A stretch of 64,000 nt of DNA from the NCBI GenBank assembly GCA_963677695.2, contig CAXXUJ010000001.1, positions 744,001 to 808,000 of the forward strand, in the 5' to 3' direction. Positions within the stretch are counted from its first letter, which is position 1. The number at the start of each line of letters is the position of its first letter. The translations under genes and the position numbers were made by a program. The notes below the pieces were generated by a model. That model did not search any database. It saw only the letters and a program-made list of their open reading frames with translations, and was not told the origin of the DNA. Positions 16,600 to 25,716 of the stretch are shown piece by piece. Origin of the DNA: SABI01 sp963677695 (GTDB lineage: Bacteria; Spirochaetota; Spirochaetia; Sphaerochaetales; Sphaerochaetaceae).

Positions 16600-17802
16600 T
16601 TATTCAACAATAATTTGAATCAAATCATTAATTTGCTCCATCTTGTCCTTTAATATTATATTATTCGGAAAGTGCAATATTAATGTTCCCAATGATTCAT
16701 TTGCTCCCGTAAACTCTTGAACTACATCACCTTTTTTTATCCACAAATCTTCCTCAAATATAAATGGTTTTATTTCGCTTGAAATTGATAACTCTTGAAA
16801 CTTTCCATTAAGTTTTGAATGCAATATCACTTCTGCCCAACTACCATCATATTTTGGTTCATCAATCTCATCAGCAATTGATTCCCCGACTGCATCTAAA
16901 ACAGCATACTTAATGAGATCGACACCTGTAGAGTATCGAAGCATTTCTGCAAGTCTATTGCCTCCTCCCCGCGGAGAGACCTCCATGATATAGGCTTTCC
17001 CATCACTTCCTTGGCGAGTCTCAATATTATAGATAGCCGTTCGCATCCCCAATAAAGCGATAAGTCTTTGTAGCTCATCACGCAATTCCCGCTGAGTTGA
17101 CGATAACATCGTAGTTGGCCAACTAAATGCTGCAGGAGTAAATGGATTTTTTGCTGAAGCATCAAAATATTGATCGTTGAAAGATATATAGACAAGATTT
17201 CCATCTATTGACAATGCGTCTGTATCTGATGGACATCCTATTGCTTCGATATATTCCTCTATAATAAATTGTCTTGTTTTAGAAAATTTGATTGCATCTT
17301 CAACAGCTGAAGCAAGATGATATATATCATAAACTTTTGTTACACCTTTCGAACCTGCTGAATCCACAGGTTTAATCATTACAGGCCACTGAAAAAAATC
17401 CGCTTCCGATAGAGCATCGTTCAAGTCACTATAGCTTCTCGCTTTTGGAACATTGAAATTATTATCTGCAAGAAATTTCCTAAACAGTGCTTTATTCTGA
17501 AGAATGGATACCGATTTATAAGGACCCACATTTGGCAATCCAAGTTGCTCAGCAACATATGCCGCCGTCTCAACACCGGGATCACAGGCAAAAGACATAA
17601 TACCATCAATATGAAGATCATCAGCTAATGACAAAACTTTCTCTTTTTCAATGATGCTCACGTTCTGATATTCATCAGAATACTTATGTGCAATATTGTT
17701 TGGCAAATAATCACACGTTATTGTATAGATACATAGATTCTTAGCCGCTTGAATTACAGGCAACAAATACCTAGAACCTCCTAATAGCAGCAACTTCTTC
17801 AT
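16600..17802 (-). CDS. ATP-grasp ligase (carboxylate-amine type)
   Basis: The 400-residue protein has an N-terminal pre-ATP-grasp fold (KLLLLGGSRYLLPVIQAAK) and ATP-grasp blocks PVMIKPVDSAGSKGVTKV, FIIEEYIEA and YIMEVSPRGGGNRLAEML with the metal ligands. It couples ATP hydrolysis to joining a carboxyl to an amine. In this operon it may attach an amino acid to an amino or uronic sugar. It overlaps the rfbB stop by four bases (ATGA), so it is translationally coupled. The substrate is not known. Confidence 0.85.
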   Translation of the reverse strand: MKKLLLLGGSRYLLPVIQAAKNLCIYTITCDYLPNNIAHKYSDEYQNVSIIEKEKVLSLADDLHIDGIMSFACDPGVETAAYVAEQLGLPNVGPYKSVSILQNKALFRKFLADNNFNVPKARSYSDLNDALSEADFFQWPVMIKPVDSAGSKGVTKVYDIYHLASAVEDAIKFSKTRQFIIEEYIEAIGCPSDTDALSIDGNLVYISFNDQYFDASAKNPFTPAAFSWPTTMLSSTQRELRDELQRLIALLGMRTAIYNIETRQGSDGKAYIMEVSPRGGGNRLAEMLRYSTGVDLIKYAVLDAVGESIADEIDEPKYDGSWAEVILHSKLNGKFQELSISSEIKPFIFEEDLWIKKGDVVQEFTGANESLGTLILHFPNNIILKDKMEQINDLIQIIVE

Positions 17803-18875
17803 CTATACATCCTCTCATAATACCCCTGATAATCCCCACTCACCACTCTCTCTATCCATTTCTGGTTATCCAAGTACCACTGAATTGTTTCTTTCATTCC
17901 TTGTTCAAAAGTATAAGAAGGCTTCCAGCCTAAGTTAGTGGTAATTTTGGTGTTATCAATTGCATAACGCCTATCATGACCAGGGCGATCTTTCACATAG
18001 GTTATAAGATCTTCAGACTTACCTATAGAATTGATGATGAGCTTCACGATGTCAATATTTGCTTTCTCGTTGTTACCACCAATATTATAAATCTCCCCTA
18101 TCTTTCCCTTTTCCATGATGGTGGCTATTGCAGAACAGTGGTCGGCAACATGCACCCAGTCTCTGATTTGCATGCCATCTCCATAGACAGGAAGACTCTT
18201 GTCATTAAGACAGTTGTTTATCATTAAAGGAATGAGCTTTTCCGGAAATTGTAAGGGACCGTAATTATTGGAACAACGGGAAACTGTAACAGGCAACCCG
18301 AAGGTCTCATGATATGAACGGACAATCAGGTCAGCACTGGCTTTCGATGCAGAATAAGGACTATTTGGTAACAGGGGCAGAGTTTCTACAAAGAACCCCT
18401 TCTTTCCAAGTGCACCATATACTTCATCGGTTGACACCTGATGAAATCTGACGCCTTCTTTATATTCCATGCTATATTTGTCATCCGGATAAATCTTCCA
18501 AGCTCGCTTAGCTTCATCAAGAAGCACCTCAGTTCCAAGGATATTAGTCTTAAGGAAAATATCAGGATCCACAATACTGCGATCCACATGGCTTTCCGCT
18601 GCAAAGTTTACTACATGGGTTATCGGATATTGGGTGAAAAGCTCTCTCACTAGGTCCCTATCGGTAATATCACCTTTGACAAATAGATAGCATGAATTGT
18701 TTTCTACGCTCTTAAGATTTTCAAGATTTCCAGCATAGGTAAGCGCATCAAGATTGATTACCTTGTCTTTGGGGGACTGCTCCAATAGAAGGGCGATGAA
18801 ATTGCTACCTATAAAACCGGCTCCTCCGGTAACCAACAGTACTCGCGAGCCTGCCTCTGTATACTCTGTGTTCAT
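17799..18875 (-). CDS. rfbB: dTDP-glucose 4,6-dehydratase
   Basis: RfbB makes dTDP-4-keto-6-deoxyglucose from dTDP-glucose. The 358-residue protein has the NAD motif VTGGAGFIGSN, the catalytic VSTDEVYG (Thr, Asp, Glu) and YSASK (Tyr, Lys). ATG 18875 is chosen over an upstream ATG at 18893 because gagg precedes it at good spacing. It follows rfbA closely. No rfbC or rfbD is in the window, so the keto sugar probably feeds the aminotransferase rather than rhamnose synthesis. Confidence 0.96.
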   Translation of the reverse strand: MNTEYTEAGSRVLLVTGGAGFIGSNFIALLLEQSPKDKVINLDALTYAGNLENLKSVENNSCYLFVKGDITDRDLVRELFTQYPITHVVNFAAESHVDRSIVDPDIFLKTNILGTEVLLDEAKRAWKIYPDDKYSMEYKEGVRFHQVSTDEVYGALGKKGFFVETLPLLPNSPYSASKASADLIVRSYHETFGLPVTVSRCSNNYGPLQFPEKLIPLMINNCLNDKSLPVYGDGMQIRDWVHVADHCSAIATIMEKGKIGEIYNIGGNNEKANIDIVKLIINSIGKSEDLITYVKDRPGHDRRYAIDNTKITTNLGWKPSYTFEQGMKETIQWYLDNQKWIERVVSGDYQGYYERMYR

Positions 18876-18882
18876 ATCTGCC

Positions 18883-19761
18883 TCACATTCCATTCATTTC
18901 TTCAATCAAGGAGAGAATGTACTTACCATACTCAGTCATCTTCAACCCCTCCCCTATCTTTTGCAACTGGTTAGTAGTGATAAATCCCCTCCTCCAAGCA
19001 ATCTCCTCTATACAGGAAATATAGAAGCCTTGTCGAGATTGTACTGCTTCAACGTACTCAGAAGCTTTGAGCATCCCCCCTGGATTTCCGGTATCTAACC
19101 AGGCCATGCCCCTCCCGAGCACCTCTATGTTCAACTCTCCCATTTTAAGATAGGCATTGTTTACTGAGGTGATCTCTATCTCTCCTCTTGCTGAAGGTGT
19201 AACCTGTTTAGCTATCTCAATAACACGGTTGTCATAGAAGTAGAGGCCAGGAACGGCATACTTTGATTTCGGCTTCTCCGGTTTTTCTTCTATTGAGATC
19301 ACCTTGTTATTTTTATCAAAGGCCACAACACCAAAGGAACGCGGATCGTTAACTGGATACCCAAAGATGGTGGCTCCCATCGTTCGTGCCTTGGCTTTGT
19401 TCAGTACCCTTGTAAGGTCCTGTCCATAGAAAACATTGTCACCGAGTATGAGACAGACAGAATCATTGCCAATGAATGATTCCCCAAGGATGAAGGCATC
19501 GGCTAATCCTCTAGGAACTTCCTGAACTTGATAGCTAATCTGTAGTCCAATCTCTGATCCATCACCCAACAATCGCTCATACACTGGTGTATCTTCTTTT
19601 GTTGATATGATTAGAACTTCCTGAATGCTTGCGAGCATCAAGACCGACAGTGGATAGTAGATGAGTGGTTTGTCATAGATGGGTAACAGTTGTTTTGATA
19701 CCGCTTTTGTCATGGGAAACAGTCGAGTTCCCTTGCCACCAGCAAGGATGATGCCTTTCAT
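18883..19761 (-). CDS. rfbA: Glucose-1-phosphate thymidylyltransferase
   Basis: RfbA joins dTTP and glucose-1-phosphate to form dTDP-glucose. The 292-residue length is normal. It starts with the nucleotidyltransferase motif GGKGTRLFPMT followed by SKQLLPIYDKP. LILGDNVFYG holds the metal-binding Asp. An aggag ribosome site lies upstream of ATG 19761. It is the first step of the dTDP-sugar branch with rfbB and the aminotransferase. Confidence 0.97.
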   Translation of the reverse strand: MKGIILAGGKGTRLFPMTKAVSKQLLPIYDKPLIYYPLSVLMLASIQEVLIISTKEDTPVYERLLGDGSEIGLQISYQVQEVPRGLADAFILGESFIGNDSVCLILGDNVFYGQDLTRVLNKAKARTMGATIFGYPVNDPRSFGVVAFDKNNKVISIEEKPEKPKSKYAVPGLYFYDNRVIEIAKQVTPSARGEIEITSVNNAYLKMGELNIEVLGRGMAWLDTGNPGGMLKASEYVEAVQSRQGFYISCIEEIAWRRGFITTNQLQKIGEGLKMTEYGKYILSLIEEMNGM

Positions 19762-19786
19762 TTATATGCGCTCCTATTTACAGTGA

Positions 19787-20875
19787 TTATGAGGTGATGA
19801 TAGCACAGCTTCTGTCTACATCGTCCAAAGAAAGATCGGGATACAACGGAAGAGTAAGAACACGCTGGGCTATATGCTGAGCAATTGGAGTTTCTGCAGG
19901 ATCGAACCTTCCGGCATAACACGAAAGGTTGTTAGTAGTTGGGTAGAAATACTTGCGAGCATAGATGTCGTGTTCTTTCAGTTGAGCAATCACCTCATCA
20001 CGTGTCTTGTAGAACCCATCAAACACCACTGGATAATATGCATAATTGCTCTCCGTTTCAGAAGGAATATGATTGAGCTTGATCCCACGAATGCCCGAGA
20101 GATTCTGGTCGTAACGCTCAAGAACAGCTTTCCTCTTAGCAATTGCTTCATCTATATGGCGAAGGTTGCAAATTCCCATGGCAGCCTGAAATTCATTCAT
20201 CTTGGCATTTGTGCCTACTTCATGCACATCATCAGGATCAACAATACCGAAGTTCTTAAGTACTTCAAGTTTCCTTTTTACTTCAGGATCCCTACAAGCA
20301 ACAGATCCACCTTCGATAGTATGAAAAACCTTGGTTGCATGAAAGCTAAACATGGAGGCATCGCCGAAACTTCCAATTCCTTTTCCTAATATGGTTTCAC
20401 CGAAGGCATGTGCAGCATCATAGATGACTTTCAAGTCATATCGATCTGCAATCTCTTGAATGGCATCAACATCACAGATATTCCCATAGACATGTACAGG
20501 TAATATGGCTGAGGTTTGGGGAGTAATTAGCTCTTCGATGCGAGAAACTTCCATAGTATAGTCACTCTCGTTGATATCACAGAAGACCGGGGTGAGTCCC
20601 TTACGTACAATTGCGTGCGTTGTGGAAACAAACGTGAACGGGGTCGTGATCACCTCCCCCGTTATCTCCAAAGCTTCAAGAACAGCCTCTAGGGCAAGAT
20701 GACCATTAGTGAACAAAGAGATATGATCGATATCTAAAAACTCACACAGCAGACTCTCAAGCTTCTGATGCAATACACCATTATTGGTGAGCCAGTGAGA
20801 ATCCCATATTGATGCAATTTCGTCAACATACTCTGAAAAGAGAGGAAGAGTGGGTTGCGTTACCATTATGGACAT
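19787..20875 (-). CDS. DegT/DnrJ/EryC1-type sugar aminotransferase, VioA-like
   Basis: This PLP-dependent enzyme has the active lysine in FSFHATKVFHTIEGG, the pattern of VioA-type 4-aminotransferases. It also has NGHLALEAVLEAL and VIYDAAHAFGE, with Asp for the pyridine nitrogen. The likely reaction is dTDP-4-keto-6-deoxyglucose plus glutamate to dTDP-4-amino-4,6-dideoxyglucose (dTDP-Qui4N). ATG 20875 has ggaga upstream, giving 362 residues; the longer frame overlaps the flippase gene. The 4-amino specificity is inferred from the motif and the presence of rfbAB. Confidence 0.88.
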   Translation of the reverse strand: MSIMVTQPTLPLFSEYVDEIASIWDSHWLTNNGVLHQKLESLLCEFLDIDHISLFTNGHLALEAVLEALEITGEVITTPFTFVSTTHAIVRKGLTPVFCDINESDYTMEVSRIEELITPQTSAILPVHVYGNICDVDAIQEIADRYDLKVIYDAAHAFGETILGKGIGSFGDASMFSFHATKVFHTIEGGSVACRDPEVKRKLEVLKNFGIVDPDDVHEVGTNAKMNEFQAAMGICNLRHIDEAIAKRKAVLERYDQNLSGIRGIKLNHIPSETESNYAYYPVVFDGFYKTRDEVIAQLKEHDIYARKYFYPTTNNLSCYAGRFDPAETPIAQHIAQRVLTLPLYPDLSLDDVDRSCAIITS

Positions 20876-20891
20876 AAGTATATCTCCATGA

Positions 20892-22364
20892 TCAAACAAT
20901 TTTTTGATTTGTATTTTTACCCAGCATAGCCCATACAGTTTCGCGGATATAGGTAAAACATTCTAACTTGAATATATAGGCAAGACTAGGATAGATGCCC
21001 ATCCCAACTGCTATCTGTAGTAGCATGGTGGCCAATGGTGACAGAGATAAAAACCTGAGGAGATATATAATCACTCCCATACCCAGTGACAATAGAAGAG
21101 AAGGAAGGATATCGGATATCTGCTCTCTATAGCTATAGCTAAGCAACTTTTTATTTGGTTTAGCGTTGATAAATGAAGCTATGAGAGAGCTTATTACTTG
21201 GCTGATAGCTAAAACATAGACTCCAAAAGGAAGCGCCATAAAAAGAATAAGTGAACCATATACTTTCTTGATAATTTCTAGTTTAAGGAAAATATCGCTA
21301 CGTCCCATTGCATTGATGGCTTGAAGATTCGCTGTCTGAATCGGCCATAGGGCATAGGAAAAACTTAGGATTTGTAAAAAGGGGACAGCTTGTAACCATT
21401 TATCGGAAAGCAACAAAATGACCAGAGGCTCTGCGATCACGATTAGCCCCATAATCATGGGAAACACAAAAAATGAGCTTGTCACCAAGGATCTTCTCAT
21501 CATTGATTTCACTCTCTTAGAATCATCTTGATGTGAAGCTAGAGCTGGAAGCATAACAGATTGAATAGTTCCATTAATGTTTGCTATAAGAAATTGAGGA
21601 AACTCCTGACCCCGATTATAGAAACCAAGCATTGTAGGAGAATATGCTTTTCCAATTATTAAACCCCTCAAATTTCGATAAATCGTATCGAGCAAACCCG
21701 AAACAAGAAGTTTCCAGCCGAATGAATACAGCCCTTTTACTCTGTGTAAAGAAAACGCAAATATGGGTCTCCATTTTAGAATAAACCAAAGAATTACTGT
21801 ATTGATTACCTGATTTATCAAGTACTGAAATACAAGAGCCCATACACCAAACCCAGAATATGCCAATAGTATTCCCACTAAACCAGAAATAATCCCTGCA
21901 CCAAGACTGGAATAAAATATTTTCCTGAATTGCATTGCCCGTGCAACAATTGCATTCTGAATCGCATATAAAGATCCTGGGAATAATGTTAGAGACAGAA
22001 CACGTAATATAGATATCAATGTTTTATTATTATAAAAATCCGCAATCAGGGGAGCAGAAAAGAATAAGACGGAGTACAACACACAGGCGATCCCCATCGT
22101 TACATAGAACATTGACGAAGAGTCAATATCGTCTATTTGTTTCTTTTGAATAAGTGAAGTTCCGAGGCCTCCTTGCACAAAAACTCTAGCGATAGTAATA
22201 AAAATTATAACTAAGGCTAATATCCCATAATCCTGAGGCAACAATAATCGTGCGAGGATGATTTGTACAATGAACTGAAGGCCTTGAGATCCAAAACGCT
22301 CAAATAATTTCCATAGGATCCCATGCACAATAAAATATTTTAATTTTACAGCTTTCTTATCCAT
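20892..22364 (-). CDS. Oligosaccharide flippase (Wzx-like, MOP superfamily)
   Basis: The ~490-residue integral membrane protein has about 12-14 hydrophobic segments and the Polysacc_synt_3/WzxC pattern near the N-terminus (VQIILARLLLPQDYGILAL). It should move undecaprenyl-linked repeat units across the inner membrane. The start ATG overlaps the glycosyltransferase stop (TGATG), indicating coupling. The next gene overlaps only if its longer start is used. Confidence 0.9.
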   Translation of the reverse strand: MDKKAVKLKYFIVHGILWKLFERFGSQGLQFIVQIILARLLLPQDYGILALVIIFITIARVFVQGGLGTSLIQKKQIDDIDSSSMFYVTMGIACVLYSVLFFSAPLIADFYNNKTLISILRVLSLTLFPGSLYAIQNAIVARAMQFRKIFYSSLGAGIISGLVGILLAYSGFGVWALVFQYLINQVINTVILWFILKWRPIFAFSLHRVKGLYSFGWKLLVSGLLDTIYRNLRGLIIGKAYSPTMLGFYNRGQEFPQFLIANINGTIQSVMLPALASHQDDSKRVKSMMRRSLVTSSFFVFPMIMGLIVIAEPLVILLLSDKWLQAVPFLQILSFSYALWPIQTANLQAINAMGRSDIFLKLEIIKKVYGSLILFMALPFGVYVLAISQVISSLIASFINAKPNKKLLSYSYREQISDILPSLLLSLGMGVIIYLLRFLSLSPLATMLLQIAVGMGIYPSLAYIFKLECFTYIRETVWAMLGKNTNQKIV

Positions 22365-23404
22365 CAAGAAGCTCGCAAAATAATTAATATGCTCTTAATT
22401 GCGTACTTTATACTTTTCAACGAAGTAAAAATAAATATCTTAAAATGAGATGTCTTTCTTAAATATTTATCATACTTTAAGTAAAGATATTCTCTTGAAT
22501 AAGAATCTAACCTTGGTGTGGTAAGATACGTAATTAATATTCTTTCTAGTTTTTTTTTAAACAAATAATCATATTTAAAGTTCGAAAACTTATTTATATT
22601 TTCGTTCATTTCCACCAATTTTAATTTTTGATCATACGCAAATGCTCGACTTTTTAACATCCGTTCGGACCAACTTCCATCAGAAGCAATTCTATATACT
22701 GATGCATACTCTGGAGTATAAAAGGCACCTCCATTCAATGAAGTAATAAACTGGAGTAAAACATCTCCAACACCAAACTCTCCATATTCTAAATAATATT
22801 CCTGCAAAAGAATAAGTATTTTAGATCTAAAAAATATCGACCCAGTGGGGAAAAACCCTCCCCCTCCCAATATCACTGATTCTAATTTTATAACACGAGG
22901 GATTCGACCAAAATAACCCAACTTCTTTGCATTTGCAATATTATTCAACCCATACGCAGGATGAACACATAGATCACACTGAGAATTGGTTTCTAAAATA
23001 TCAAATTGACGCTGTAATTTATAAGGATCAATCCAATAATCGTCACCTTCGCAAATAGCAATATATTTACCCTGTGCTCGGTCATAATTAAATCTACTGA
23101 TAAAATATCCTTGTGAATATTTATTAGTCCTCTGAAAATATGGTTTAATAATTGTTGGGAATCGCCTTTGGTATTCAAGAATAATTTCTTTGGTATCATC
23201 TGTAGATGCATCATCATGAACAAGAACTTCAAATGGGAACTGTGTTTTTTGACATACAAAACCATTTAAAGCATCTCTGATATACTTTCCATGATTATAT
23301 GTAACACAGTTAATACTTACCATGATTTCAGAAATAACCCATTTTTCTTTAATGAAGCTTTCTGTTAAATCTTCACATTCAAGAGATGAAGTAATATTTC
23401 TCAT
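22364..23404 (-). CDS. Glycosyltransferase family 2
   Basis: The GT-A fold begins VSINCVTYNHGKYIRDALNG, followed by FEVLVHDDASTDDT and the metal motif YIAICEGDDYW. It transfers a sugar from a nucleotide donor onto the lipid-linked repeat. I start it at ATG 23404 (346 residues), where gagg lies seven bases upstream. The frame is open back to 23524, but this would overlap the polymerase gene by 74 bases. The donor is unknown. Confidence 0.88.
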   Translation of the reverse strand: MRNITSSLECEDLTESFIKEKWVISEIMVSINCVTYNHGKYIRDALNGFVCQKTQFPFEVLVHDDASTDDTKEIILEYQRRFPTIIKPYFQRTNKYSQGYFISRFNYDRAQGKYIAICEGDDYWIDPYKLQRQFDILETNSQCDLCVHPAYGLNNIANAKKLGYFGRIPRVIKLESVILGGGGFFPTGSIFFRSKILILLQEYYLEYGEFGVGDVLLQFITSLNGGAFYTPEYASVYRIASDGSWSERMLKSRAFAYDQKLKLVEMNENINKFSNFKYDYLFKKKLERILITYLTTPRLDSYSREYLYLKYDKYLRKTSHFKIFIFTSLKSIKYAIKSILIILRAS

Positions 23405-23450
23405 TTTTCCCTCATTACAAGAAATCTTCCTAAAATAACAGAGAAATTTC

Positions 23451-24686
23451 TTATCTTTGCGCTTGCATTCTTTGATACTTTCTCTTAGAAAATATTTTCC
23501 CTTGAACAGAAAATAATCTATCATGCATAGAAATGGAGAATATAAGTATTAATGGAATCCATAAGAGCCTAGTTTGCAAAAAACTTCCCTTTAATGCCTG
23601 CAGGATTATATATATATATATTAACATGGCAGAAAATTTTAATCTCAGATTCGTAATTTTTCTAAGTTTCATAAATAACGAGAAAAAAAATAGAATAATC
23701 AACACAATACCAACCATTCCTAATTGAACTATCGCAGAAATGAAAATATTATGCGCCTCGCGACCCATTGAGATATTTTGATAGGCTATCATTTCATTCC
23801 CGGCGCCTGTCCCTAGTAAATGTTGAGAATACCAATCTAATCCAATCATCCATAGATATAGTCTCGAATTTGAAGCAATATCAGATACACGAATTTGTTT
23901 AAATCTATCCAATAAAGTTTCATCGATTAATATTAATCCAATAAAATAAAGCATCCCAAGAGAAGCTGCAAAAACAAGTAAATATTTGACAAATTGTTTT
24001 ATTGTGATTTTAGATGAAAGAGAAACGGTACCGCTTAAAATAATCGAAAAAAACACACCCCATAAAACAGATCTAGTTCCCGTTCTTAACAAGAAAATTC
24101 CCATCATAAAAAGTGATAGAACCACAATGATTACTTTTATCCGATTTTTTTCTATACTGATTAATAAATATATAATACCTAATAGAAAAAAAAATCCAAT
24201 AGAAATAGCTAATGCATTTACCCCTATAGAATCAAAAACTAATCTTTTAGTACTTAAGATTTGTGAAGATGTAAAAGTTCCTGAAATAGCGAGAAATGAT
24301 ACCAGCGCTCCTGTACAGGAAGATGTAAATGCAAGAACTTCAAGCGTTAGCTTATGTTCAACAATTTTATACATAGATTTAAGAGCATATAATAACATAA
24401 CAATTAATTGGAATGTATAGGATAAAGCTCTCAATTTATTTTCCGCCCAAGTGGTAGAAAGCAAAGCTAATACTATAAATAAGGCAAAAATTAATACACT
24501 ATTTCCAAATGGAGCAAATTTAATATTCTGAAAAAAGCTTAATGCAATAATAACAGTTATAATTCGTAAGAAAGAAAGCACCATTCCCTCTCCAAAAAAC
24601 ATTTCTTGGGTTAATTGATCAAGAGGGAAGAGTATAATCGAAAAGAATACTAAATTTCTTATATTAATAAAGTATTTGCTACTCAT
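23451..24686 (-). CDS. O-antigen ligase/polymerase family membrane protein (Wzy-like)
   Basis: About 411 residues with 10-12 membrane segments form the pattern of PF04932. A large periplasmic loop holds HLLGTGAGNEMIAYQNISMGREAHNIFIS, of which the GTGAGNE and AHNIF parts are typical. As the only such protein in the locus it is the probable repeat-unit polymerase. ATG 24686 overlaps the upstream stop (ATGAGTAG) and has a purine-rich ribosome site. A ligase role cannot be excluded. Confidence 0.85.
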   Translation of the reverse strand: MSSKYFINIRNLVFFSIILFPLDQLTQEMFFGEGMVLSFLRIITVIIALSFFQNIKFAPFGNSVLIFALFIVLALLSTTWAENKLRALSYTFQLIVMLLYALKSMYKIVEHKLTLEVLAFTSSCTGALVSFLAISGTFTSSQILSTKRLVFDSIGVNALAISIGFFFLLGIIYLLISIEKNRIKVIIVVLSLFMMGIFLLRTGTRSVLWGVFFSIILSGTVSLSSKITIKQFVKYLLVFAASLGMLYFIGLILIDETLLDRFKQIRVSDIASNSRLYLWMIGLDWYSQHLLGTGAGNEMIAYQNISMGREAHNIFISAIVQLGMVGIVLIILFFFSLFMKLRKITNLRLKFSAMLIYIYIILQALKGSFLQTRLLWIPLILIFSISMHDRLFSVQGKIFSKRKYQRMQAQR

Positions 24687-25716
24687 CCCTCTTCCCCAAT
24701 GCTGCAATTAAATCAGAAATAACACAAACTTCCGGCCGTGTTTTATTTTCATGAAAAGTAAAAGTCTCATCCCAATAACCGGGGCAATTTACTATTGCAT
24801 CACTAGAAAATCCATAACTAATCTCAACCAATTTGTATTTTCTCTCTTCAAAATCATACACATAATCGTATGCCATACTTTGAAACCCAAGCCTTTTAGA
24901 TACATTCATTGATACTTCTATTAGAGATATGGGTATGTTTTCTATCTCATATTCAATACACCCACTACCAGAAGCCCTGAAATCACCTGATCTCACTTTT
25001 CGTCTAAATCCCCAAGCCCTATTCCCAACAACTGAAATTCTAATGTCGAATAAGTTGTTTTTAATAAATTCTTGAAAATATACATATCCCTTTTCTCTAG
25101 GAAATAAATGCTTGCCCAAAGCAACTACTTTAAAATAATGCGGAATTCTTTTAAGTCTATTCCTCACACTTTTACTTTTTTGGGCTACAATTAATTTATT
25201 CTTTATATCATTTAAATATGCAGGCATCGGAGACACTCCCTTTCTTGAAAACATATGCCTACATATTCTTCTAGCTTCTCTTATGTTTTTTACGAGCCGA
25301 ACATTATATGACCCAGCACCTCGCCTTAACTTTGATACTAATGGGTACTTAGCTTCATTATTCACCCAGTTTAGAGCATTAGGGAGGGAATAAAATGTCC
25401 ATGTATTTACAAACTCTATTTCTACAGATTCTAATAAACTTTTTTGTGCAACCTTGTCATCAAAATGCCAAGAAGTTTTAAAGTTTGGGAAAACGATTAA
25501 ACCCATTTCCTCTGCTGAAAAAAGCACATTCCGCGCCATTAAAATATCTTCGGCTTTACTATGATGAAAATGCCAAAAAAATATGTCATAATCTTTAAGT
25601 TGATTAACTATATCATTGGAATAAGCATCCACAATTGCATACTGGTAATTATTATTAATGCAATAATTTATAACCTCAACTGTCCAACTACCACCATTAT
25701 GAATTGCAATCTTCAC
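24679..25716 (-). CDS. ATP-grasp domain protein, RimK-like
   Basis: The 345-residue protein has ATP-grasp-like blocks: PLVSKLRRGAGSYNVRLV, YVYFQEFIKNNLFDIRISVV and YKLVEISYGFS. It is a second, different ATP-grasp enzyme in this operon. The GTG start overlaps the stop of the capA-like gene (GTGA), so the two are coupled. CapA and ATP-grasp proteins pair in poly-gamma-glutamate and amino-acid decoration systems, which suggests that it adds an amino acid or peptide to the polymer. The substrate is unknown. Confidence 0.78.
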   Translation of the reverse strand: MKIAIHNGGSWTVEVINYCINNNYQYAIVDAYSNDIVNQLKDYDIFFWHFHHSKAEDILMARNVLFSAEEMGLIVFPNFKTSWHFDDKVAQKSLLESVEIEFVNTWTFYSLPNALNWVNNEAKYPLVSKLRRGAGSYNVRLVKNIREARRICRHMFSRKGVSPMPAYLNDIKNKLIVAQKSKSVRNRLKRIPHYFKVVALGKHLFPREKGYVYFQEFIKNNLFDIRISVVGNRAWGFRRKVRSGDFRASGSGCIEYEIENIPISLIEVSMNVSKRLGFQSMAYDYVYDFEERKYKLVEISYGFSSDAIVNCPGYWDETFTFHENKTRPEVCVISDLIAALGKRDE

